Assembly: GCA_029856155.1 (NCBI GenBank)
Contig: JAHQWL010000001.1
Span: forward strand, 1 to 64,000
Length of the DNA stretch: 64,000 nt
Origin: Promethearchaeia archaeon
GTDB lineage: Archaea; Asgardarchaeota; Lokiarchaeia; Sigyniarchaeales; SOKP01
Direction of reading: 5' to 3'
The stretch's first letter is position 1; every line of letters begins with the position of its first letter. The notes beneath the pieces were generated by a model that was given only the letters and a program-made list of their open reading frames with translations, did not search any database and was not told the origin of the DNA. Positions 43,021-52,375 of the stretch are shown in pieces. The position numbers and the translations under genes were made by a program.

Positions 43021-43569
43021 CTAATATATTATATTACTTTTTGGACGCCTTTTCAATGTTGATCCACACATTTCACATGTTTTATTTAAATCTTCAGCTT
43101 CATGAATACTTTTGCAATATGGACAATAAACTTCCCAGTTTATTTTAGATTCAATCCCATCTTTATATAAAGAAGAAAAAGGAATATTTAACTCAGAACA
43201 TACATTTTCAATGGAATAATCATTAGAGTACATTTTCACGTTTTGATTTGATTTTTCCTTCAATTCTAAAGCCAATGCTATTAATTCCTTATCTGCATCT
43301 GATAAATATTTGAAATCTCCGGTTTTTTTTGATATCTCCCTTATCTTTTCAATGAATTTACTTTCAGGATTTATTACCGTTAACTTTTTAGTTTCAATTG
43401 CAGCATTTACCTTATTTAAAATATTTCTATTTTTTTCCGTGTATCTATAATCTTTTATTTCCTCAATTATAGAAAGAGTTGTATAAATCTCAAATTCAAT
43501 TAGATTAATATCAATTCCCGTAAGGAAAATATTAGTATCAAAAATATAAATTGAAGCTTTTTCTTTCAT
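43021..43569 (-). CDS. nob1: Nob1, rRNA-maturation PIN endonuclease
   Basis: Nob1 makes the final cut at the 3' end of 16S rRNA. The 182 residues show an N-terminal PIN domain with IYIFDTNIFLTG, the acidic SDADKELIALALEL and MYSNDYSIENVCSELNI, and a C-terminal zinc ribbon with CPYC (about 150-153) and CEMC (about 166-169). Domain order and length match archaeal Nob1. Start ATG 43567-43569. It lies 51 bases from the NAD kinase gene. Confidence 0.92.
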   Translation of the reverse strand: MKEKASIYIFDTNIFLTGIDINLIEFEIYTTLSIIEEIKDYRYTEKNRNILNKVNAAIETKKLTVINPESKFIEKIREISKKTGDFKYLSDADKELIALALELKEKSNQNVKMYSNDYSIENVCSELNIPFSSLYKDGIESKINWEVYCPYCKSIHEAEDLNKTCEMCGSTLKRRPKSNIIY

Positions 43570-43629
43570 AGCACTTATCTTCAGTAATGAGTAATGAAAA
43601 ATAATTTTTAGTCATATTATTAAATGAAG

Positions 43630-44529
43630 TTATTCTTCAGGAGAATCATCAATAGGGACTCTTCTTATAGTACCAATTATTTTCTTTCTCAAACGAGTAT
43701 AGTAACTTCCTTTAAACCGAATAAATTTATTTTGAGAATTTGCTTTACGAATTCGAATTTTAGTATTAGGTGCAATTCTTTTAATGATTTGCTGTCCATC
43801 TATTACAATTTTAGCATCCAATCGAGGTCTTAAAAGTTGAATCTCAATTTCAGAATCAATAGGTACAATTAAAGGTTTTAAACCAGATCTTGCAAAGCTG
43901 TTTAACGGAGTTATCTGCATAATTGACATATTAGGATTTACTATTGCTCCACCGGCACTTAAATTATAAGCAGTAGATCCGGTAGGGGTTGATATTATCA
44001 CTCCGTCTAAATAACTACGATTAAGAAAAATTTTATCAATTTTAATAGATATCTGTAAAACTTTTGAACTTTTAGAAGATATTATTAAAACCTCATTTAA
44101 TGCATTACTCAGCTTAATCTCTCCTGAATTTTTCACAATATAAGCTGTTATTTTGGAACAAACTTCTAAACTGTATTGACCATTTAAAACTCTGGATAAA
44201 TCTTTGAAAATTATTCTTTCATTAGACTCATCTAAAAAACCTATAGATCCAACATTTACTCCCAGAATGGGAGGTGGACTTTTTTGAGATAATCCATTAG
44301 CAACTCTTAATATTGAGCCATCTCCACCTATAATTATTATGAATTTAATATTCTCTTCATTCATTTCACCGAGATCCATACCATTATGCGGAAAAATTTT
44401 TGGAGCTATTCTTGTCTCTAAATATACAATTTCACCTTTTTGAACTAAGAATTCGAAAATTCTCCGTGATAATTTAATTGCTCTTTCGGAATCCAATCTA
44501 CATGCTAAAGCAATCGGTTTTTTTTCCAT
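43630..44529 (-). CDS. nadK: NAD kinase
   Basis: NAD kinase makes NADP from NAD and ATP or polyphosphate. The 299-residue protein contains the essential IIIGGDGSILRVANG motif, LGVNVGSIGFLDE, the conserved SYLDGVIISTPTGSTAYNLSAGG and ITPLNSFARSGLKPLIVP. The C-terminus is lysine-rich and longer than the minimal family form. It sits between aIF5A and nob1 on the reverse strand. Confidence 0.95.
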   Translation of the reverse strand: MEKKPIALACRLDSERAIKLSRRIFEFLVQKGEIVYLETRIAPKIFPHNGMDLGEMNEENIKFIIIIGGDGSILRVANGLSQKSPPPILGVNVGSIGFLDESNERIIFKDLSRVLNGQYSLEVCSKITAYIVKNSGEIKLSNALNEVLIISSKSSKVLQISIKIDKIFLNRSYLDGVIISTPTGSTAYNLSAGGAIVNPNMSIMQITPLNSFARSGLKPLIVPIDSEIEIQLLRPRLDAKIVIDGQQIIKRIAPNTKIRIRKANSQNKFIRFKGSYYTRLRKKIIGTIRRVPIDDSPEE

Positions 44530-44604
44530 GACCCTCGGTTTTTCTATTCAAATGCTCCAAAAAAATAATGGATAATAAAAATAATACTTAGTTTTAATAT
44601 TTAC

Positions 44605-45033
44605 TTAAATACCGAAAACTCTATTTATAAGTGTTTTACCTGCTAATTGCCAATACTCTACTTGAGTAGTTGAAATTTTGCTAGGACTTGCTTGAAGCTC
44701 CCTTAATTTATTCTTTAAATCTTCATCTTGAGGCCAATCAACATCAAATGATTCGTATGATTCTAAATTCATAATGTTAATCGAGATATCCTCTATAAAG
44801 TTAATTTGAGCGTTCCCCTTCATAATTTCCGGAACTTCAACCATATGACCACTTGGAATGGTGAGTGAACGTTTATTATTATCAAATATTCCAACACATA
44901 CAACTCTAACTTTAGCATGACCATGTTTTCCACTTTTTGATCGCTCAATACTCTTAATAATACATGGTTCTTCCTCCACCATTATATATTGTCCCGTTTT
45001 TAATTTTTGTATCTCTGTTCTTCTAATAGACAA
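44605..45033 (-). CDS. eif5a: Translation factor aIF5A
   Basis: aIF5A rescues ribosomes stalled at proline stretches and other hard peptides. The 142-residue protein has the N-terminal SH3-like domain with the modification loop RSKSGKHGHAKVRVV; Lys36 in SGKHGHA aligns with the deoxyhypusine/hypusine lysine. The C-terminal OB domain follows. It is the first gene of the reverse-strand run to FEN1/CDC48, divergent from srp54 across 152 bases. Confidence 0.96.
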   Translation of the reverse strand: MSIRRTEIQKLKTGQYIMVEEEPCIIKSIERSKSGKHGHAKVRVVCVGIFDNNKRSLTIPSGHMVEVPEIMKGNAQINFIEDISINIMNLESYESFDVDWPQDEDLKNKLRELQASPSKISTTQVEYWQLAGKTLINRVFGI

Positions 45034-45186
45034 TTACTTTTACACCTTTCTTTAATTATTTTTATCCAAAATATTTTTAATTTTGACATTTCTTTTAATT
45101 TATAATATAATATATTTTTTCAAAAAAAAATATTAGTTTTTAAGAACTAATTCAAGTACAGAAAAAAAAATTAAAACTGGGATGTA

Positions 45187-46560
45187 ATGGTATTAGAGAA
45201 ATTAGGAAGATCGCTAGACACTGCCATCAGAAAGATCAGACGACTTCCATCAGTAGATAAAGATGCAATTAATGCCCTTATCCAAGAATTGCAGAGAGCC
45301 TTGCTTAGTGCTGATGTAAAAGTAGAGTTAGTATTTGAAATGACCGAAAATATCAGAAAGGAGGCCATGAACACCAAACTCCAGAAGGCAAGACGGAGGG
45401 ATTTCGTGATTAAATTAGTACATGATGAACTTATTAAACTTTTAGGTGGAAAGCCCGCTCCAATACGAATAAAACCTGGAAAAAAGAATGTAATATTGCT
45501 TGTTGGTATCCAAGGTTCAGGAAAAACAACTACAATTGCTAAAATAGCGAAATTTTATAAAAGTAAAGGCTATAAGGTTGGAGCATTAACAACTGATACT
45601 TGGCGACCAGGAGCTTATGAACAATTAGTACAATTATCAGAACAGGTGGGTATAAAATGTTATGGAAACCCAAATGAAAAAAATGCCATAAAAATTGCCA
45701 TTCAAGAAACAAAAAGAGCAATAAATGATGGAAATGAAATAATAATCGCAGATACTGCTGGTAGACATAAAGAAGAAAAAGAATTGATGAAAGAAATGGC
45801 AATTCTAGAACAAAAATTAAAACCAAATGAGATAATTCTAGTAATTGATGGTACTCTGGGTCAACAAGCATTTAACCAAGCTGAAGCGTTTGCGCAGACA
45901 ACTAATTTGGGTTCAATTATAGTCACAAAATTAGATGGGACCGCTAAAGGGGGTGGAGCTTTATCAGCGTGCACAGCATCAAATGTGGGTATTCGTTTCA
46001 TTGGAGTAGGCGAAAAAATCGACGATTTTGAAGAATTTGATCCATCTAAATTTGTTGGAACTTTACTTGGTATTCCAGATATCGAATCGTTAGTTCAAAA
46101 AGTACAAGAAGCTGAAGTAGATATTGAACCAGAAATGGTTAAAAGAATGGTTCACGGAAAATTTACTCTTGATGATTTATACCTACAATTAAAAAGTATA
46201 AAGAAAGTTGGAAAATTCAAACAAATATTATCCATGATGGGTGGCGGAAATATTCCAGATGCTTTAAAGGAGGATGCTGAAGCAAATCTAGCAAAATGGG
46301 AAGTTGTTCTTAATTCTATGACACAAGAAGAAAAAGAGAACCCAAAAGTCATTAAAAAGACTAGAAAAAGACGGATTGCTATAGGGAGTGGAACTAATTA
46401 CTCAATAATTAATAAAATGTTGGATCAATTTTCACAAATGAAAAAATTCATGAAAAAATTTCTTCAAATGCAAAAAAAAGGGAAAGGGATGCCCGGGATG
46501 CCTGGTCTTCCAGGTGGAAAAGCTGGATCTGACTTTATGAAGAAACTAGGTAAATTTTAA
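45187..46560 (+). CDS. srp54: Signal recognition particle GTPase SRP54
   Basis: SRP54 binds signal sequences and, as a GTPase, delivers ribosomes to the membrane receptor. The 457-residue protein has the helical N domain (1-90), the G domain with GIQGSGKTTTIAKIA, DTWRPGAYEQL, DTAGRHKEEKEL, TKLDGTAKGGGAL and the closing loop FIGVGEKIDDFEEFDP, and the methionine-rich M domain (about 325-457) with KKTRKRRIAIGSG as RNA-binding motif. It ends in a GMPGMPGLPGG repeat typical of M-domain tails. Start ATG 45187. Confidence 0.97.
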   Translation: MVLEKLGRSLDTAIRKIRRLPSVDKDAINALIQELQRALLSADVKVELVFEMTENIRKEAMNTKLQKARRRDFVIKLVHDELIKLLGGKPAPIRIKPGKKNVILLVGIQGSGKTTTIAKIAKFYKSKGYKVGALTTDTWRPGAYEQLVQLSEQVGIKCYGNPNEKNAIKIAIQETKRAINDGNEIIIADTAGRHKEEKELMKEMAILEQKLKPNEIILVIDGTLGQQAFNQAEAFAQTTNLGSIIVTKLDGTAKGGGALSACTASNVGIRFIGVGEKIDDFEEFDPSKFVGTLLGIPDIESLVQKVQEAEVDIEPEMVKRMVHGKFTLDDLYLQLKSIKKVGKFKQILSMMGGGNIPDALKEDAEANLAKWEVVLNSMTQEEKENPKVIKKTRKRRIAIGSGTNYSIINKMLDQFSQMKKFMKKFLQMQKKGKGMPGMPGLPGGKAGSDFMKKLGKF

Positions 46561-46582
46561 AATTTAATGATAACCCTCATAT

Positions 46583-47251
46583 TTGATTAATTTGGTTAAT
46601 TTCTTATTACTAATAGAAAATATTTCAAACTATTCTAAAAAAGATATTGATATAGGAAGAACCCCATTTGATATATATAGACTCAGTTCTTATATAAGAG
46701 AAACATTCTGTTTATCATATAATCTTAGAAAAGATAATAATCTTTTTTTATATATCCAAAAAGACCATCATCTAATTGAATTTAAAGGAAAAAAATTAAA
46801 ATATTTAGGTCCCGATGAAAGATCTGAAACATTACTTTTAGAGAAAGTGTTAAATAAAATAAAGGGATCTATTATTTATGAAGATGGGTGGAGGAAATCA
46901 ACGCCGGGAATTTTCATCAGAAGTTTTTTTGATAATATTTCGTTCATTAATTATTATCGATTAATCGCAAACCATCTGAGTTTTCTTATCATAGATACTT
47001 TACATGAGGTTAATAAAAAAGTAGAATTTTTCAAATTAAATCAAAATCCTATAGAGATTTTAGACGAAGACTTCTTTATAATTCCGACTTATACTTTGCG
47101 AAGTGAGAGTTCTATTTTTATTGAATTATTTAAAGAATTGAAAAACACAAAACTTATCTCTCTTTCAAAAATTAAAGGTGTAGAAAATAAAATTTTATAT
47201 ATTAATTTTATAAAAGATCAACAAAGAACTCATAAAAACCTAGTTAAATGA
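46583..47251 (+). CDS. trmY: TrmY-like tRNA pseudouridine-54 N1-methyltransferase
   Basis: A 222-residue protein resembling archaeal TrmY (DUF358), a SPOUT methyltransferase making m1-pseudouridine at tRNA position 54. The pattern DIYRLSSYIRETFCLSYNLR, then LIEFKGKKLKYLGPDERSET and STPGIFI, matches the family's RxD-...-LSHxxR-...-I-F-x-G-...-L-x-PDERS-...-SPG order. The C-terminal cofactor region is divergent: the usual LHExG motif is not obvious, so activity is uncertain. The start shown is TTG 46583, only 22 bases after srp54. It overlaps dihydroorotase by four bases. Confidence 0.72.
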   Translation: MINLVNFLLLIENISNYSKKDIDIGRTPFDIYRLSSYIRETFCLSYNLRKDNNLFLYIQKDHHLIEFKGKKLKYLGPDERSETLLLEKVLNKIKGSIIYEDGWRKSTPGIFIRSFFDNISFINYYRLIANHLSFLIIDTLHEVNKKVEFFKLNQNPIEILDEDFFIIPTYTLRSESSIFIELFKELKNTKLISLSKIKGVENKILYINFIKDQQRTHKNLVK

Positions 47252-48642
47252 TATTAAAGAATGCTAAGATTTATAATGACGGTTTGATACATAAGGGAGT
47301 TATACATATTGATAATGGAATAATTAGAAATGTAATATTTGAGCCAAAAGACCAAGAATTTAAGAAATTAGTCAAAAAGAATCAAGATGGTAAAGAAATC
47401 GATTGTCAAAATAAATTAATTCTACCAGGAATAATTGATATTCATTCCCATTTACGAGATTTAGGTCAGAGCGAAAAAGAAACATTTTTAACTGGAACTA
47501 AAGCAGCAGCATTCTCTGGAATAACAACTGTTTTCAATATGCCGAATACAGAACCTCCTGCTATTTCTTCAGAACAAATTAAGATTTGGATGAAAAAAGC
47601 AGAGAAAAATATTTATGTGGACGTGGGATTCATAGCTGGAGTCCCAAAAGGAATAGATGAAGATGAGATAAAACGTATCATTAATTTAGGAGTTATAGGA
47701 TTTAAGATTTATTCTCTTAATTCTATTAATGAAATAGATTGGAAAGACTCAAAAAACTTTCAAATTATTCTTGATATATCATCTAGATACCAAATTCCAT
47801 TATTTATACATGCATCTTATCCTTTATCTGATGATGAAAAAAAGCCTATTCACCAAGAATTCAAAGTAACAAATAAAAATCCTTTAATTTATCATAATAG
47901 ATTGGATCCAATTAAAGCAGAAGAGAAATATGTTAAATTTGTTATTGAGAATTATAAAGAATATATTGATGTGAATCACTTAAATCCTAAAAATTATCCA
48001 GTAATTCATTTTTGTCATATAAGCTGTATTGAAAGTTATCTAATAATTAAGAAAGCACAGAATTCAAATAAAGATTTAAAAATAACCTTTGAGGTTACAC
48101 CACATCATCTACTTTTGTCTAATAGGATTATATTAACCAATGAGAATTTTGGAAAAGTTTTACCTCCCTTAAGAGAAGAAAAACACCCTAAATTTTTGTT
48201 TAATGAGCTAAAAAAAGGAGCTATAAAATTAATAGGAACAGATCATGCCCCACACACATTAGAAGAAAAATCTAAGAATTACTTTGATGCACCTTCTGGA
48301 TTCCCCGGGTTTGAAACGTATCCTTTATTAATTATCAACAAGATATTTAATTATCAACTATCTTTAGAAAAATTTGTTGAAGCAGCTTCAGAAAATCCAG
48401 CAAAAATCTTCCATTTAAACAACAAAGGTTTTATTAAAGAAGGATATTGTGCTGATTTACTAATTGTTGATAAAATTCCAGAATACACGATTAATCCTCA
48501 ACATTTTAAAACCAAAGCAAAATTTTCTCCATATGAGAACTTTATTACAAATGTTCAAATTTGGAAAGTCTTTCTACGGGGGATAGAAATCAATATTGAA
48601 AATAATATTCCAAGTGGAAAAATTATTAAACGTATGCTATAA
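47248..48642 (+). CDS. pyrC: Dihydroorotase
   Basis: Dihydroorotase closes carbamoyl-aspartate in pyrimidine synthesis. The 464-residue amidohydrolase has LPGIIDIHSHLRDLGQSEKETF with the metal-binding HSH pair, FNMPNTEPPA, FEVTPHHLLL and the acid-bearing GTDHAPHTLEEK. It is the larger class I-type enzyme, which has an added 30-40 residue insert here with lysine-rich KxxNKNPLIYH. It is coupled to the TrmY-like gene by an ATGA overlap. No other pyr gene is adjacent. Confidence 0.93.
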   Translation: MILKNAKIYNDGLIHKGVIHIDNGIIRNVIFEPKDQEFKKLVKKNQDGKEIDCQNKLILPGIIDIHSHLRDLGQSEKETFLTGTKAAAFSGITTVFNMPNTEPPAISSEQIKIWMKKAEKNIYVDVGFIAGVPKGIDEDEIKRIINLGVIGFKIYSLNSINEIDWKDSKNFQIILDISSRYQIPLFIHASYPLSDDEKKPIHQEFKVTNKNPLIYHNRLDPIKAEEKYVKFVIENYKEYIDVNHLNPKNYPVIHFCHISCIESYLIIKKAQNSNKDLKITFEVTPHHLLLSNRIILTNENFGKVLPPLREEKHPKFLFNELKKGAIKLIGTDHAPHTLEEKSKNYFDAPSGFPGFETYPLLIINKIFNYQLSLEKFVEAASENPAKIFHLNNKGFIKEGYCADLLIVDKIPEYTINPQHFKTKAKFSPYENFITNVQIWKVFLRGIEINIENNIPSGKIIKRML

Positions 48643-48701
48643 AATATATATGTCTGAACAGTATAATTATACTTAAATTAAATGATTATGGGAATACTAA
48701 A

Positions 48702-49334
48702 ATGCCTGATAATGATGAATTTAGTCAAGAAGATGGTAAAATGTTAATAAAATTTGCACGAGACAACATTGAATTTTTTTTAAAAAATAATAGAAAGATT
48801 CCCATTACAGATACAATAAAAGAGAAATTTTCTGATAAATATGGTGCTTTCGTAACATTAAATAAATACAATGTAATTGGTAATCCTCTAAGGGGATGTA
48901 TCGGCTATATTGAACCTACTTATTCTTTATATGACGTAATCCACCGTGTGTCAATAAGTTCAGCAATTGAAGATCCACGATTTTCTTCTGTATCTCTGGA
49001 TGAGATGGATGAGATAATAATTGAATTATCAATTTTAACTCCACCAAAATTGCTTGAAGTAAATGATCCAAAAGAATATCTCGATAAAATTGTTATTGGA
49101 AGAGATGGGCTTATAGTAGAGAAAGGAATGAGAAGAGGTCTACTTCTTCCTCAAGTTCCTATAGATCATGGAAGAAATTGGGATGTTGAAACTTTTCTTT
49201 CTCAAACATGTTCAAAAGCTTGGCTTGAAAGTAATGCTTGGAAAAAAAAAAGTACTAATATATACTCTTTTCAAGCTATTCTTTTTGAGGAGAAAGAACC
49301 ACGTGGTGAAGTAGTAAGAAAATATCTTAATTAG
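48702..49334 (+). CDS. AMMECR1-domain protein
   Basis: A 210-residue AMMECR1-family protein, conserved in archaea and eukaryotes. The family signature is plain: GAFVTLNKYNVIGNPLRGCIGYIEP, with LRGCIG, then SAIEDPRFSSVSLDEMDEIIIELSIL. The C-terminal part has GLLLPQVPIDHGRNWDVETFL. The biochemical role is unproven; related archaeal genes sit near radical-SAM and Memo-like genes, but neither is present here. Confidence 0.92.
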   Translation: MPDNDEFSQEDGKMLIKFARDNIEFFLKNNRKIPITDTIKEKFSDKYGAFVTLNKYNVIGNPLRGCIGYIEPTYSLYDVIHRVSISSAIEDPRFSSVSLDEMDEIIIELSILTPPKLLEVNDPKEYLDKIVIGRDGLIVEKGMRRGLLLPQVPIDHGRNWDVETFLSQTCSKAWLESNAWKKKSTNIYSFQAILFEEKEPRGEVVRKYLN

Positions 49335-49415
49335 GAAATTATGTTTATTTAAAGATCTTACTTATTTTTTCTATGAAAAATGAAGCTTAAAAATGGTTTA
49401 TTGAGATAATTGCTT

Positions 49416-50921
49416 ATGGAAAACTCAGATAAAATACTTTCAGTTGATATTTCTTCTAAGAAAGTTAAAGTCGGTATAATTTCTGATAAATTGGAATTAG
49501 AAACTGTTTCAGTTCAAGAATATGATACTATTGATGAGGATATTAATGGTTTTGCTAAGAGATTTAATATGAAGGATATTTGGAAAAAAGTTAAATTAGG
49601 TATAAGAAATGTTATAAAAGAAAATAAACCGGAAAATATCATTGGGATTTCTTCATGTGGACAGAGAATGGCCACAGTTTTCTTAGATAAAAAAGGAAAT
49701 GAGATTTATGGAGGTCCTAACACTGATATGAGAGGCATCGATTCTGCCTATCTCATTGAAGATGAATTTTCAGAAGAAGGATTATTCAATATAACAGCGC
49801 ATAGTCCATTCTTTATGTTCACGCTAGCTCGCTTATTATGGTTTAAAGAAGAGAAGGAATTAGAATATGAAAATATTAATAAAATCTTAATGTTAGATGA
49901 TTGGATTGTCTATAAACTTACTGGGGAGTTTTATACAGATTACACCTCTATCGGAGAATCTCTCCTTTTTAACATAACTAAGAAAAGATGGAGTTCGGAA
50001 ATTATTGAAGCTTTTGATATAAATCCTGGAATACTCCCAGAAATTATTGAACCAAGCACAATTATTGGAGACATAAAATTAGATTTAATAAAGGAAATTG
50101 GCATAAATCAACAAAAACTCCCTGTTTTAAAAGGATGTGGAGATACACAGGCTAATTTATTAGGTATGGGTGTGATTGAGAATGGAAATATCGGAATTAG
50201 TTTAGGAACAACTGCCCCTGTACATTTAGTAGTAGATAAACCTATTATTGATCCTGACTTAAATTTTTGGACAGAATGTCATGTGATTCAAGATAAATGG
50301 TTGATTGAAGCTAGTACTGGAGGTACAGGTAGGGCTTATGATTGGTTTAAAAATGCGTTTATTTCAGATTCCAAAAGAGATGCAGATGAGATTATGAATG
50401 AATTTTTAAGTAAAAATAGTCCTGGAGCAGGTTCTACTTATGCATTTCTTGGGCCAGAGCTCATGGCAATTAAAAATCAAACTTCGATCAAGCGAGGTGT
50501 ATTTATTTTTCCACCACCTAGTATGATAGGGGAGGAATTACCAAAATTAGACAATTTTGCACAAAGTGCTATGGAGGGTATTTGTTTTGGAATTCTTGAA
50601 AACTTTAAAGCTTTACGTCAATTTGTCTCATCAGAAATCAAAACATTTTGTTCTGGAGGAATGGCTAAATCTTATGAATTCTGTAAAATGTTAGTAAATG
50701 TTCTAGATCAAGAGATAAATGTTCCTCAATTTAAAGATTCAGCTTTTATTGGATGTGCAATAAATGCATTATTCGGTCTAAAATTATATCAAGATTATCA
50801 AAGCATAATAGATAATCTGATTAAATTCGAGAAATATTCAATTGATTCCCAGATCTCAAGTGATTATAGGAAAATCTTTCGGGAATGGAAAAATTTAAAA
50901 GACAAAATAAGTAAATTATAG
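49416..50921 (+). CDS. FGGY-family carbohydrate kinase, unknown substrate
   Basis: A roughly 501-residue sugar or sugar-acid kinase. The N-terminal loop SVDISSKKVKVGIIS replaces the usual DLGTT with DISSK, a noticeable change in the phosphate loop. IGISSCGQRMATVFLD and the catalytic-base GCGDTQANLLGMG are conserved, and ISLGTTAPVHLVV plus FCSGGMAKSYEFCKML form the ATP side. I choose ATG 49416 over TTG 49410. It opens the 49.4-61 kb sugar-related stretch together with the aldolase fusion downstream. It is not glycerol-kinase-like. Confidence 0.85.
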   Translation: MENSDKILSVDISSKKVKVGIISDKLELETVSVQEYDTIDEDINGFAKRFNMKDIWKKVKLGIRNVIKENKPENIIGISSCGQRMATVFLDKKGNEIYGGPNTDMRGIDSAYLIEDEFSEEGLFNITAHSPFFMFTLARLLWFKEEKELEYENINKILMLDDWIVYKLTGEFYTDYTSIGESLLFNITKKRWSSEIIEAFDINPGILPEIIEPSTIIGDIKLDLIKEIGINQQKLPVLKGCGDTQANLLGMGVIENGNIGISLGTTAPVHLVVDKPIIDPDLNFWTECHVIQDKWLIEASTGGTGRAYDWFKNAFISDSKRDADEIMNEFLSKNSPGAGSTYAFLGPELMAIKNQTSIKRGVFIFPPPSMIGEELPKLDNFAQSAMEGICFGILENFKALRQFVSSEIKTFCSGGMAKSYEFCKMLVNVLDQEINVPQFKDSAFIGCAINALFGLKLYQDYQSIIDNLIKFEKYSIDSQISSDYRKIFREWKNLKDKISKL

Positions 50922-50938
50922 ATATTTGATTTAAATCT

Positions 50939-51733
50939 TCATAAATTTCCCTTCTTTATGATAGAATTGATATTAGTGCCTTTATTCCAATACCAGTCAA
51001 ACAAATCTTTTGACCACTGTATAAAATTCTCATTATCATCATATAAACATTCACTATAATCTATTTTTCCTTCGCTACTTAAAAATAATATAGCTCCTTT
51101 ATCAGTAACTAAGAGAGAGAAAAGAATTTGCATTAGCATACGAATATTCTTTAAAATGTTTATCTTTTGATAAAATGCATGACGGTCTTCTAGTTTTTCA
51201 TATCCTTTTGATGTTAACACATTTTTATCTACTAGAGCTTTTATCTTAATAGACATATTATTAATTTTTCGTTCAACTGCAGGTAATATTGAATCCTGAA
51301 ATTGATCTGAGATTGCTAAAATAAAATTTTCTGATTTTTTAATCATTTCTGACCAAAGCTCTATATTTTGCATTGTTCCACTGTTAATTCTAATACTTTT
51401 TAAATTTCCTAGCTGTAAGATTAAATTTAAGGGAAAAATATCAATATCATGATTGTTAAAAAATTTCTCATATTTTAATGACACTTCAAAAAGCTCTAGT
51501 ACATCCAAAAACATTTTTCCTATATTTGTAATTGTATATTTATTATCTATTGTTTTTTTAACTAAATTTTTCTTTATAAGTCTTTTTAAATGACGAGATA
51601 TTTCAGATCCTCGAATACTCAATTCTTTTTCTAATTGGTTGTGTCGTTTTCTTCCCTTATATAAACTTTTAAAAACGTCAAATCGACTTTCATTTGAAAA
51701 TTCAAAAAATAAATCGTTAATTCTCAATATCAC
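50939..51733 (-). CDS. Winged-helix transcriptional regulator (DUF1724/FilR1-type)
   Basis: A 264-residue archaeal regulator. The N-terminal winged helix (about 1-75) has SNESRFDVFKSLYKGRKRHNQL, SRHLKRLIKKNLVKKTIDNKYTIT; the remaining 190 residues resemble the FilR1/DUF1724 ligand-binding domain of methanogenesis-regulator-like proteins. It converges on the FGGY kinase with 17 bases between stops and is divergent from the SCP2-like gene. It may control the sugar genes; that is inference from position. Confidence 0.78.
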   Translation of the reverse strand: MILRINDLFFEFSNESRFDVFKSLYKGRKRHNQLEKELSIRGSEISRHLKRLIKKNLVKKTIDNKYTITNIGKMFLDVLELFEVSLKYEKFFNNHDIDIFPLNLILQLGNLKSIRINSGTMQNIELWSEMIKKSENFILAISDQFQDSILPAVERKINNMSIKIKALVDKNVLTSKGYEKLEDRHAFYQKINILKNIRMLMQILFSLLVTDKGAILFLSSEGKIDYSECLYDDNENFIQWSKDLFDWYWNKGTNINSIIKKGNL

Positions 51734-51945
51734 TCAGTAAATTTTCTATTCTTAATACTTAAATATTAATTCTTAATAGTAAATGAATTTAGATCAATTT
51801 AAAATTGTTTTTATCATTCAAATTTTTTTTCTATTAGTGAAATTGTTTTTATAGATATTATAGGGATTGTTTATTACATCTTTATGTCTTTTTATAATTA
51901 GAAACAAAATAATAAATTCTAGTATATAATTAAAATGTGAAAAAA

Positions 51946-52296
51946 ATGACAGAGTACAATGCAATTGAAGATTGTTTAGAAGAAATAAAGAATAGATATA
52001 ATAATAATGAAAAAGTAAGAAAAAAATTAGCTAAATATAATGCTTCTATCCAAATGAAATTTCTAGATACTGACAGGAAAGTATTACTTTTGATTAATAA
52101 TGATCAGGGCATAGAAGTAAAAGATAAAAGTGGAGATGATTCAGCACCTGTAAAAATTGATTTTGCAGGAGAATATGTAATAATTGATTTATTTAATAAA
52201 GAATTAGGTGCTGTTAAAGCATATTCTGATGGGAAAATAAAGATCGTTGAAGGAAATATAAGAAGTTTAATGAAACTTCGAAGTTTAATGTTTTAA
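51946..52296 (+). CDS. SCP2-like sterol/lipid-carrier domain protein
   Basis: A 116-residue single-domain protein resembling the SCP2 fold: strands AKYNASIQMKFLDTDRKVLLLIN, then VKIDFAGEYVIIDLFNKELGAVKAYSDGKIKIVEGNIRSLMKLRSL, close to the family's final ...G-K-L-K-V-x-G-D-...-A-x-K-L pattern. SCP2 proteins bind acyl-CoAs or sterol-like lipids. GTG 51937 would add three residues. Its own promoter is likely in the 203 bases upstream. The ligand is unknown. Confidence 0.6.
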   Translation: MTEYNAIEDCLEEIKNRYNNNEKVRKKLAKYNASIQMKFLDTDRKVLLLINNDQGIEVKDKSGDDSAPVKIDFAGEYVIIDLFNKELGAVKAYSDGKIKIVEGNIRSLMKLRSLMF

Positions 52297-52375
52297 CTAA
52301 GTTTATTTTATTTAAAATTTATTTTTAATATATTGTTTATAATGGTTGATTTATTTATAAAAAAGAGAATATATT